This document shows positions 47,024-56,900 of a stretch of DNA of 64,000 nt, piece after piece; position 1 is the stretch's first letter; each line of letters starts with the position of its first letter. This DNA is from Panagrolaimus kolymaensis. Taxonomy: Eukaryota > Nematoda > Chromadorea > Rhabditida > Panagrolaimidae. The translations under genes were made by a program, and so were the position numbers. The notes under the pieces were generated by a model. That model was not told the origin of the DNA, searched no databases, and saw nothing but the letters and a program-made list of their open reading frames with translations. Location: NCBI GenBank assembly GCA_028622995.1, contig JAJQJQ010000027.1, positions 1,674,001 to 1,738,000 of the forward strand, given 5' to 3'.

Positions 47024-48106
47024 ATGTATTTATGATATACTTGTTGATATACCTCATATTGATGTAATTCATTCTGCCAGTCACCGTTTTCAATTGGACA
47101 TGCTTTGGTTTTTTACATTTGCATTTTTCTAGGGTAGAATTTCATGGAGAATCCGAATATGTACACAATAGCCCAGGCACGGGTCACAGATTTCGAGTTT
47201 TCCCAAGCGAAACGTTGAAATTTCTCTTAAAATGGGCTATTGACCCATTTGTTTCTATACTTCTATTATTGGCATCAATTACAAAAATAATCAGCGTATT
47301 TTTTACTATTTTTCCATGTAAACACTTTTAAAAAAAGCGTCTTAAAAAAAAGTTGAATTTTTTGATCAAGGCAGCTGTATATCGAGATATAGCTATGAAA
47401 CCAATGAAACTGAGATCAGATTCGTGATCAGCGACCTCGAAAACCTAAGGGTAGTCAAAGAAAAGTCAATTTGCGAAATTTATTTTTTTCTAAAATTCCA
47501 AAATCGTTTGAAAAAGTGCGATTCTTAGAAAAAATGGCTTATATGGCCTTCCAAAATTTTTTTTCCTTGACCGATATGAAGTGAGGTACCAACAAGTGAA
47601 ATGTAGCCTTGAATCTCCTCTATGGATTTGCCGTTCCTTCTATCTGCTAGGATGGTGGACCTTTTTTACATATTATAAAAGTTTTCGTAAAGGTTTGTAA
47701 AACCCGGACTTTGCCATTTTTTGACTCTTTTTTTGGACGTTTTTTTATATTTTGATTTTATCATCAATTACACTATCATTACTTATTTTTTATTGCCTAC
47801 ATTGTTTAGAGTAGAAAAATGTGGAGAATTCGATTTTCGCAATGCTTTAGTTAAAATAAACATCTTCTGATTTTTTCCGACAAAAAGGTACCACGAAAAA
47901 AAGTTTACGTCATTTTTATGCAACGCTCAACTTACTTTTGATAGGTCGACAATTGAAATATATATTTTTTTCGACCTCCGACATTTTTTTTCATATAGTA
48001 TTTTTCCTGGAGAATTTTATGAGCTAGACAGTTTTTCTCCCAGAATTTTTCCTGATTTTAGCGACTAGATTGAAAATGCAAATTTTTGAGGAGAGAACAC
48101 TTGTCC
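47024..48106. other. unclassified, possibly repeat-derived DNA
   Basis: Noticeably less AT-rich than the gene-free DNA elsewhere. One 70-codon frame at 47119 has no splice or start context. No terminal repeats were found. It may be an old unclassified element. Confidence 0.35.
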
Positions 48107-48115
48107 GAGAATGTC

Positions 48116-48674
48116 GGGTCAGTCTAATTCGCGGCGCGGCGCATCAAACGGCGCGGCGGACTATTTCGCGGCGCGGCGGACTATTTTACGGCGCGGCGGA
48201 TGGATTTTTTGGAAAATTAAATTTTTGACAGTATTTTTTTTGTTGATTTTTTATTTTTTCACCGATTTTGAGTTAGAAAAATTTTTAAAATTTTTTTTAA
48301 CAACCATTTAAAGAATATTACCATACAATTGATAATAGATATGTTTCTATCATCATCTTACAATCATTTTTAATTCATTCTTTACATGTTTTTGAAAAAG
48401 CAAAAAAATTAATGGCAAAATTTCTTAATAATTATTACCAATTGTATGGTAATATTCTTTAAATGGTTGTTAAAAAAAATTTTAAAAATTTTTCTAACTC
48501 AAAATCGGTGAAAAAATAAAAAATCAACAAAAAAAATACTGTCAAAAATTTAATTTTCCAAAAAATCCATCCGCCGCGCCGTAAAATAGTCCGCCGCGCC
48601 GCGAAATAGTCCGCCGCGCCGCGAAATAGTCCGCCGCGCCGTTTGATGCGCCGCGCCGCGAATTAGACTGACCC
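48116..48674. mobile_element. GC-rich foldback element (MULE-like), 559 bp
   Basis: Ends GGGTCAGTCTAATTCGCGG and its complement. Each arm is about 240 bp and the whole element is nearly one palindrome around a short AT-rich centre. It is flanked by GAGAATGTC on both sides (48107-48115 and 48675-48683; extendable to 11 bp if the end is one base inward). Each arm starts with tandem GCGGCGCGGCGGACTATTT-like units (three on the left, four on the right), very GC-rich for this genome. A 9-11 bp duplication suggests the Mutator superfamily. No ORF of its own. Confidence 0.8.
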
Positions 48675-48683
48675 GAGAATGTC

Positions 48684-49002
48684 GCATTGATTGCTTTAAT
48701 TCTGCATCAAATTTTTGTCTTTCAAGCTCTTCAAATTCAGTTTCATTTTCTCGAATATTTTTTTTTTCATTAGATTCTTTTTCCAACCTCCTTTGTTTTT
48801 CTTTTTTAGTTTCATTTTCACGAAACCGTCGTATTATTTCAGCTTTTTTTTTGTTTAATATTATTTTTAAATTTATAAGATAAATCTTTTTTGAAAGATT
48901 TTTAGCTAATAAATCTTTTTTAAATAAATCTATTTTTCTTGCTGAAGTTGTTTGTAGCTGCCTAAGGCCTGTGTCCTTTGAGCATGAAAGAAATGAGGAA
49001 GA
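48684..49002 (-). pseudogene. exon of a Lys/Glu-rich coiled-coil protein, cut by the foldback element
   Basis: On the minus strand a TTTTTTAAG acceptor is followed by an open frame of about 106 codons, strongly charged (RRFRENETKKEKQRR, ENETEFEELERQKFDAELKQ). At 48684 it runs into the foldback insertion; beyond the element (below 48107) the frame continues for about 30 codons to a stop. No other exons were assigned. It could be a gene fragment or part of an older transposon; its 5' part is duplicated next to the satellite at 53.8 kb. Confidence 0.4.
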
Positions 49003-49019
49003 TTTCTTAAAAAAAAATA

Positions 49020-49170
49020 AAGATAGATTTTTAAAAAAGAGTTATAAAAATATTTTTCAATGCCTTGTGATATTAGAAAGCCAAAGAAAAAAGAAAAGAG
49101 AAACCAATTTTGTTTATATTGCAAAAAAATAAATGATAGAGCACTCGGGACTTTTTGTTTTATTATGCAT
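49020..49170. repeat. single-copy relative of the satellite monomer
   Basis: Contains GCCAAAGAAAAAAGAAAAGA, GAAACCAATTTTGTTTATAT and GCACTCGGGACTTTTTGTTT in the same order and spacing as the monomers of the 53.9-64 kb array. Its left flank (from 48950) also matches the left flank of the array (53060-53080 and 53818-53935). Confidence 0.75.
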
Positions 49171-49240
49171 CAATGTCAAGATATAGTTGTGGCTAACGAG
49201 TAATCAAAGCTAAGAAAAATGAAGAAGAGTTCGTTAGCAC

Positions 49241-49322
49241 TAGGGTTGTCGAATTTCCCGGGAAATGGGAAAATGGGGAAATTTCCCGGGAATTTCCCGG
49301 GAAATCTTTTTTGACAACCCTT
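49241..49322. mobile_element. 82-bp hAT-like mini-MITE
   Basis: Ends TAGGGTTGTC and GACAACCCTT, flanked by the exact 8-bp duplication GTTAGCAC (49233-49240 and 49323-49330). The interior is almost wholly made of TTTCCCGGGAA palindromes. Far too short to encode anything. Confidence 0.8.
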
Positions 49323-49465
49323 GTTAGCACACATACAATAAATGGAAATTAAATTTTAAACACTCAAAAAAAAACCGAATGAAGAATTTTTACAATCAAA
49401 CGCTTTTGTTTATATTGTTTTTTATTCGTTGCTTACTGCAGCTTTTTTTCGAAAAACCACTGTTA

Positions 49466-49585
49466 TTGGGTTGTTCGATAAGTTTGTGCGCCGATAAAAT
49501 CCGTTGGCCAACTATGAGGAGCAAGGGATGTTTGGCGCTGTTTTTTATGGATTTGTAGTACCAGTAAGGGTGCTTCAAATGAGTG
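49466..49585 (+). mobile_element. mariner end fragment
   Basis: After a TA the sequence TTGGGTTGTTCGATAAGTTT is a mariner-type terminal repeat, followed by GCCAACTATGAGGAGCAA, similar to the mini-element at 22985-23077. The other end was not found, so this is a truncated copy. Confidence 0.5.
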
Positions 49586-49873
49586 ATAAAATTTGGTTAT
49601 CATGGAATTAATAGCCCAGAAAACAAAAGAGATAAATGAGAATGAAAATTTATTTACTAAGTCTTACAATAGTAAATTTATTAATATTAAGGTTACAAGC
49701 ACTAATAAATTTTAATTAAAGCTTCATAAATCATTGATGGTTAAAACAAAAGCAATAAGAAAAAATAAAATAATAAAGTATTTGTAAAAAAGCAAAGCCA
49801 AATTTTTTTAAAAATTATTTTTAATTTTTCAGCATTTTTTGTTTTGTATGAAGATCAAAATTCATGGAATGAA

Positions 49874-52312
49874 TTATGGTGGAAGACAAGCTGTTTTGGT
49901 GACACTTTCAATAAAGTTACAGAAAGATTTTAATCCAATGTAATTGCCTATAAAACAGTGTGTTATTTAAATTTATGTAAAATAAATTTAAAATTTTTTT
50001 TACCTTTTCCATCGGAATTCAAAGAGGTTATAAAACCTAGAAGATTGTATGAAAAATCAGGATTACGATGATAAATCATTCCTGGAGTTTGAAGAGGAAT
50101 GGAATCAGGAGAAGTAACATTATTTTTGATGGAAACCAATGATTTGAAAAGAATTGTTTCATCTAAAATATATGGGTTTTGTGTATACTTTTATTATATG
50201 TTTTTTGGATATGCAATATACTCACTTAATTGACGTTTATAAAAGAAAAAATGCTGTTTATTGCTGGAAATAAAATCCCGATCAATGGGAGTTGGTGTGA
50301 TGTTGAATTTATTATTTGCGGTAAATGCTTTCGCTAACTAAAATAAATATTTTAGTGATATAAAAACAATATTTTATAAATTTCAAAAGCTTACAGTTAT
50401 AACAGCGATGTTATTATCCATATTTTGAACATTGTAATCGGGATGAATGGTAATACTTGATGAATAAAACATATCATTTAGAGGAAACCTGCTTTTATTC
50501 GATGGATATTTCTTGGTACCATTTACTCGATAGTCAATGAAGACACCTTTAGCTACAGCCAATGGACGTGTTGAAGAAAGATTTTTGAAGTATAAACAAT
50601 GAGCGGGGGCAAGTAAATGCCGTTGGGATATGAGTTGGGCTATGCACTAAAAACCAAATAGCAAAACAAAATTTTTTAAAGAATGTCTTTGCTCTTTATT
50701 TTGTTTTTAAGTTTCAGTCATTTTTTGAAGAACTTCGGAATTTTCTAAAACTCTTCGAAAACTGGGTGGCAAAAAATAATGATACAAAAAATTTTTAGAC
50801 TAGTAAAAGCCTTAGTAAAAAAATATCCTGCACAGCTGAGACACTCCCTTTCATAAACTATATTTAAACACATTTTTTTTATGAGAAAGTGTATCTTTTT
50901 GAGCTTGGTTTGGCACAGGAGTAAAAGTTTTATTTTTCAGTATAAAAAATTTCATCCCTTGGCTCAATTTTGACCAAAGATCACGGTTCAGAGGGTCCAT
51001 TATGGCGGCTGGTATGCTTAAGTTTGAGCAACGATCATTTTCGTGTGTAACACGGCGTAATTTTCTAAGAGTTTTTTGTTGTCAATATTTCCTCTAATAT
51101 CATCTGTTTTTTCTCTCACTAAAACTTAGTCTTTTTTTTTTGATGACAAAATGTGGCGTCAATCTTATTCCCTCTATTCGGTTACATTGAAGGTTCAATA
51201 TCAGAGTCCGGCGAGACCAAGTTTTTTTTCAACCAAGACCAAGACCAAGACTTTCGATACCTCAATTTTTTAAATCGAGACCAAGACTTTCGATAACTCA
51301 ATTTTTTAAATCGAGACCAAGACCAAGATTCTAGTACTAAAAAATTTTTTACCAAGACCAAGACTCGAGACAAATTTTTTTGTTAAAAATAAAAATTTGA
51401 CCAAAAGGTTAGGTCAAATCGTCTTTTTTAGCTATTTTTTAGGTCTCTAGCTTTATTTTCCATCGATTAAATACTAAAATATTCGAAAAATGACTTAAAA
51501 AATTTATTAATATTCGACAAAAATTTGTCGAGACCAAGACCAAGAGTCTCGATTTCAATTTTTTTTAATCGAGACCAAGACCAAGACTCTCGATATCATT
51601 TTTTTTTTTACCAAGACCAAGACCGAAGGTCTTGGTCTTGGTAAAAATGACCAATATTCCGATTTTTCGAGACCAAGAGTCTTGGTCTCGCCGGACCCTG
51701 TTCAATATACCAACAAAATTGCATAAAACCTTGGTATGAAATTTTGTAAGCAGACAAAGAAAACTCATGCTGCTGTGCCATATCAAGCACCACTATTTTA
51801 AAAAATGTGTTTTAATTAAAACACCAAGGAATTTTGGAAAAAGAAAGGAAAAGATTCCAATTCGATAAAAAAAATGCACAATAAAATTGTAGTTTTTTTT
51901 AATCTACTAAAACTTAACAAAAATTTTTTTTTAAAAGTGAGCAAAAACGCTTAAAATATTTTTTTTACTAAAAATAAAAGCTAAAAGACAAGAAAATACG
52001 TTTTTTAATTCTATTAACTTTGCTTTAAAATTTTGAAAAAAATAAAACAGAGCCTATTAACATTATTTTTAAACCACAAAGCTTTTACTTTTGTTAGAAA
52101 TTAAAGATAGTATTAGAATAATTAAATGCTATATTTTAATATAAACAAACCGGAGTCGATTTAGTGCTCGTTCCACTAAGTGGGAAAACCGAGATTAAAT
52201 AAAAAGGGTGATAGTTGGAAAAATTGGCTTCACAAACACGAAGAATGAACAAAACTTGAAGAAAGGCAGCGAAAAAAACAAAAAAATTACCGCCACCTTT
52301 TAGGCCCAACAT
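49874..52312 (-). pseudogene. trypsin-like (S1) serine-protease homologue, exon 2 split by a MITE
   Basis: Exons recognised: 52312-52147 (signal peptide, MLGLKGGGNFFVFFAAFLQV...), 51792 to about 51190 (HEFSLSAYKISYQGFMQFC, interrupted by the MITE at 51202-51700), 50646-50395 (CIAQLISQRHLLAPAHC; MDNNIAVI), 50337-50226, 50162-50004 and 49947-49874. Exons 3-6 keep phase to the TAA; the exon 2-3 join is not resolved. The His of the triad is present (AHC, codon at 50601), but the Asp position is Asn (NNIAVI, codon at 50412) and no GDSGG is found before LLGFITSL, so it would be catalytically inactive even if intact. The intact distal exons suggest recent disruption. Confidence 0.6.
51202..51700. 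mobile_element. hAT-like MITE, 499 bp, inside a protease exon
   Basis: Ends CAGAGTCCGGCGAGACCAAG and the complement of CAGGGTCCGGCGAGACCAAG (one mismatch in 20), flanked by the exact 8-bp duplication TTCAATAT (51194-51201 and 51701-51708). The interior repeats ACCAAGACCAAGAC and TCGAGACC words. No ORF of its own. Confidence 0.85.
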
Positions 52313-53072
52313 TATTTCAGCAAACTAAAAATAATTTTTTTTGAGAGCACCTCGAAAATGATAAACCAAAAAATTTAATAAAAACGCGGAAAACAGATAT
52401 GTGAAACAAATATATCAAAAAAATGATAGGTAAAAAACGATTATGTCTTTCGTTTAAGATTTTACTAAACTGTGAAAATATAGAGGAATAAGAAATGATT
52501 AAATACGATTTATGAAAGGCGTGGCGTTCTTTCTTGATTGATATATTCGTAGCATTTCGATTCGATGAATTATCACAAAATTATGCAATAAATTATAAAG
52601 ACAAAAAGGGGAAAAAATTGGGAAAATGAATTATATTCAAAAAAAAGTGAATGTGAAACACCTTTTATTTATCTCAATTAAAAAATGTAAATCTAAACGA
52701 TAAATATTTCACACCAATTTGAAAGCTTGAGCCTTGCAGATTATCACCATAAAAAAATTTTTTTTTTCCTTTTGGTGCCTTTAACTTGCATAAAAACTAA
52801 AAAAGCATTTCATATGGAAGAAAACTCAAAAAACGAAATGGAAAAAGATTGTGTGAATATGATAAGAGCCCAATAGTTTAGGTTCAAGGTTATGCATCGA
52901 AAAGAATAAATTAAAAAAAAAGAATAGAAAAAAGCGAATGGATTATTTAATTGACCTTTTTCTTCGTTATTTATGGAGTAAAATATAAGAGGGGATTAAT
53001 TTTTTTTTAAACATTGAGCGATTGAATCTTTTTCTTTAAACTCCTTTTTCTCACAGCTGTTGTTTGTAGCTG
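52313..53072. other. intergenic
   Basis: AT-rich DNA upstream of the protease-like gene. Nothing recognised until the short block GTTGTTTGTAGCTGC at about 53058-53072, which matches 48947-48961. Confidence 0.5.
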
Positions 53073-53080
53073 CTTAAGGC

Positions 53081-53809
53081 TAGGGCTGTTAAATTTACCG
53101 GTAAATCGAAAATCGGTGAATTTACCGGTAAATCGAAAATCGGTCAATTTACCGGTAAATCGGTAAATTTACTAAAAAACAAAAAAATATCCATATTTAA
53201 AATGGTTTAGTTTAAAAATCATATAAAACAAGGGTATTTTATTTATTTTAGTATCAATTTCCTTAAAGCAAATGCGACAAAAGTTATGAAATTAGGAGGG
53301 AAAGTTATATCATTAATTTAAAAAAACAGATTTTTTAAAGAGTGAATGAAATGGCAAAATAAAATAATTATTAATCACATTGTTCACCAGCTGATGCAAC
53401 GGAAGAGACAAAAAAACGAAAATGTTATCTATCGTATATTAAAAAAACCTTTTAGTATCTTCTTTGTTTAAAATAAAAAAGGATGAATAAGCGTGAATTT
53501 AAGGTGCCCGTAGCAGATGAGACAGACATCTTCAAAAACAACAAATAAATTTCAAAATCAAAATTTAGAGATTTGATGAGAAAAGTGAAATAGGAAAAAC
53601 ACATTTAAAGGTAATTGAAAAGAATTTTTTATACTTAAAAAGCTAAAAACAGAAGTCTTTTTCGAACAATATTTGAAATTTTTAAACAAAACACAAAATT
53701 TTCCACTGTAGAAAGGCGATTTTTCGAATGGTAAATTTATCGGTAAATTTACCGATTTACCAATTTACCAAGAATTTCAAAGTGGTAAATTTACCGAGGC
53801 GCAACCATA
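53081..53809. mobile_element. hAT-like MITE, 729 bp
   Basis: Left end TAGGGCTGTTAAATTTACCG; right end reads inward TATGGTTGCGCCTCGGTAAA. Flanked by the exact 8-bp duplication CTTAAGGC (53073-53080 and 53810-53817). Repeated AATTTACCGGTAAATCG words lie near both ends. The related locus at 48950-48980 shows the same flanks joined without the element. No ORF of its own. Confidence 0.85.
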
Positions 53810-53939
53810 CTTAAGGCATGTGTCCTTTGAACAAGAAAGAAAGGAGGAAGGTTTCTTTAAAAAAATAAAGATAGATTTTTAAAAAAGAGTTATAAAAATA
53901 TTTTTCCGTGCCTTGTGATATTAGAAAGCCAAAGAAAAA

Positions 53940-56900
53940 AGAAAAGAGAAACCAATTTTGTTTATAATGCAAAAAAAATAAATGATAGAGAACTCGGGAC
54001 TTTTTGTTTTTTATATAAAAAAAAAGCCAAAGAAAAAAGAAAAGAGAAACCAATTTTGTTTATAATGCAAAAAAAATAAATGATAGAGAACTCGGGACTT
54101 TTTGTTTTTTAGATAAAAAAAAGCCAAAGAAATAAGAAAAGAGAAACCAATTTTGTTTATAATGCAAAAAAATAAATGATAGAGAACTCGGGACTTTTTG
54201 TTTTTTAGATATTAAAAATCCTGTTAAAAAAGAAAAGAGAAAACAATTTTGTTTATAATCCAAAAAAATAAATGATAGAGAACTCGGGACTTTTTGTTTT
54301 TTAGATAAAAAAAAGCCAAAGAAAAAAGAAAAGAGAAACCAATTTTGTTTATAATGCAAAAAAAATAAATGATAGAGAACTCGGGACTTTTTGTTTTTTA
54401 GATATAAAAAAGCCAAAGAAAAAAGAAAAGAGAAACCAATTTTGTTTAAAATGCAAAAAAAATAAATGATAGAGAACTCGGGACTTTTTGTTTTTTAGAT
54501 ATTAAAAATCCTGTTAAAAAAGAAAAGAGAAAACAATTTTGTTTATAATCCAAAAAAATAAATGATAGAGAACTCGGGACTTTTTGTTTTTTAGATAAAA
54601 AAAAGCCAAAGAAAAAAGAAAAGAGAAACCAATTTTGTTTATAATGCAAAAAAAATAAATGATAGAGAACTCGGGACTTTTTGTTTTTTAGATAAAAAAT
54701 AAAGCCAAAGAAAAAAGAAAAGAGAAACCAATTTTGTTTATAATCCAAAAAAATAAATGATAGAGAACTCGGGACTTTTTGTTTTTTAGATAAAAAAAAA
54801 GCCAAAGAAAAAAGAAAAGAGAAACCAATTTTGTTTAAAATGCAAAAAAAATAAATGATAGAGAACTCGAGACTTTTTGTTTTTTAGATAAAAAAAAAGC
54901 CAAAGAAAAAAGAAAAGAGAAACCAATTTTGTTTAAAATGCAAAAAAAATAAATGATAGAGAACTCGGGACTTTTTGTTTTTTAGATAAAAAATAAAGCC
55001 AAAGAAAAAAGAAAAGAGAAACCAATTTTGTTTATAATCCAAAAAAATAAATGATAGAGAACTAGGGACTTTTTGTTTTTTAGATATAAAAAAGCCAAAG
55101 AAAAAAGAAAAGAGAAACCAATTTTGTTTAAAATGCAAAAAAAATAAATGATAGAGAACTCGGGACTTTTTGTTTTTTATATAAAAAATAAAGCCAAAGA
55201 AAAAAGAAAAGAGAAACCAATTTTGTTTAAAATGCAAAAAAAATAAATGATAGAGAACTCGGGACTTTTTGTTTTTTAGATAAAAAAAAAGCCAAAGAAA
55301 AAAGAAAAGAGAAACCAATTTTGTTTAGAATGCAAAAAAAATAAATGATAGAGAACTCGGGACTTTTTGTTTTTTAGATAAAAAATAAAGCCATAGAAAA
55401 AAGAAAAGAGAAACCAATTTTGTTTATAATCCAAAAAAATAAATGATAGAGAACTCGGGACTTTTTGTTTTTTAGATATTAAAAAGCCAAAGAAAAAAGA
55501 AAAGAGAAACCAATTTTGTTTATAATGCAAAAAAAATAAATGATAGAGAACTCGGGACTTTTTGTTTTTTAGATATTAAAAATCCTGTTAAAAAAGAAAA
55601 GAGAAAACAATTTTGTTTATAATCCAAAAAAATAAATGATAGAGAACTCGGGACTTTTTGTTTTTTAGATAAAAAAAAGCCAAAGAAAAAAGAAAAGAGA
55701 AACCAATTTTGTTTATAATGCAAAAAAAATAAATGATAGAGAACTCGGGACTTTTTGTTTTTTAGATATTAAAAATCCTGTTAAAAAAGAAAAGAGAAAA
55801 CAATTTTGTTTATAATCCAAAAAAATAAATGATAGAGAACTCGGGACTTTTTGTTTTTTAGATAAAAAAAAGCCAAAGAAAAAAGAAAAGAGAAACCAAT
55901 TTTGTTTAAAATGCAAAAAAAATAAATGATAGAGAACTCGGGACTTTTTGTTTTTTAGATAAAAAATAAAGCCAAAGAAAAAAGAAAAGAGAAACCAATT
56001 TTGTTTATAATCCAAAAAAATAAATGATAGAGAACTCGGGACTTTTTGTTTTTTAGATATTAAAAATCCTGTTAAAAAAGAAAAGAGAAAACAATTTTGT
56101 TTATAATCCAAAAAAATAAATGATAGAGAACTCGGGACTTTTTGTTTTTTAGATAAAAAAAAGCCAAAGAAAAAAGAAAAGAGAAACCAATTTTGTTTAA
56201 AATGCAAAAAAAATAAATGATAGAGAACTCGGGACTTTTTGTTTTTTAGATAAAAAATAAAGCCAAAGAAAAAAGAAAAGAGAAACCAATTTTGTTTATA
56301 ATCCAAAAAAATAAATGATAGAGAACTCGGGACTTTTTGTTTTTTAGATAAAAAATAAAGCCAAAGAAAAAAGAAAAGAGAAACCAATTTTGTTTATAAT
56401 GCAAAAAAAATAAATGATAGAGAACTCGGGACTTTTTGTTTTTTAGATAAAAAATAAAGCCAAAGAAAAAAGAAAAGAGAAACCAATTTTGTTTATAATG
56501 CAAAAAAAATAAATGATAGAGAACTCGGGACTTTTTGTTTTTTAGATATTAAAAATCCTGTTAAAAAAGAAAAGAGAAAACAATTTTGTTTATAATCCAA
56601 AAAAATAAATGATAGAGAACTCGGGACTTTTTGTTTTTTAGATAAAAAAAAAGCCAAAGAAAAAAGAAAAGAGAAACCAATTTTGTTTAAAATGCAAAAA
56701 AAATAAATGATAGAGAACTCGGGACTTTTTGTTTTTTAGATAAAAAATAAAGCCAAAGAAAAAAGAAAAGAGAAACCAATTTTGTTTATAATCCAAAAAA
56801 ATAAATGATAGAGAACTCGGGACTTTTTGTTTTTTAGATAAAAAATAAAGCCAAAGAAAAAAGAAAAGAGAAACCAATTTTGTTTATAATCCAAAAAAAT

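Noticed and set aside
41600..47035. Target-site duplication of the 5.4-kb transposon
   Set aside because: Comparison of up to 11 flanking bases (ATTTAATC left, ATGTATTT right) gave no convincing repeat, so none is claimed.
46872..47093. Minus-strand frame of 73 codons in the right transposon arm
   Set aside because: It lies within the terminal inverted repeat and its sequence also occurs in the left arm, where it is not open in the same way. It is not a gene.
48111..48311. Arg/Ala/Gly-rich frame (RRGASNGAADYFAARR)
   Set aside because: It is translation of the GC-rich tandem units of the foldback element, open on both arms by symmetry.
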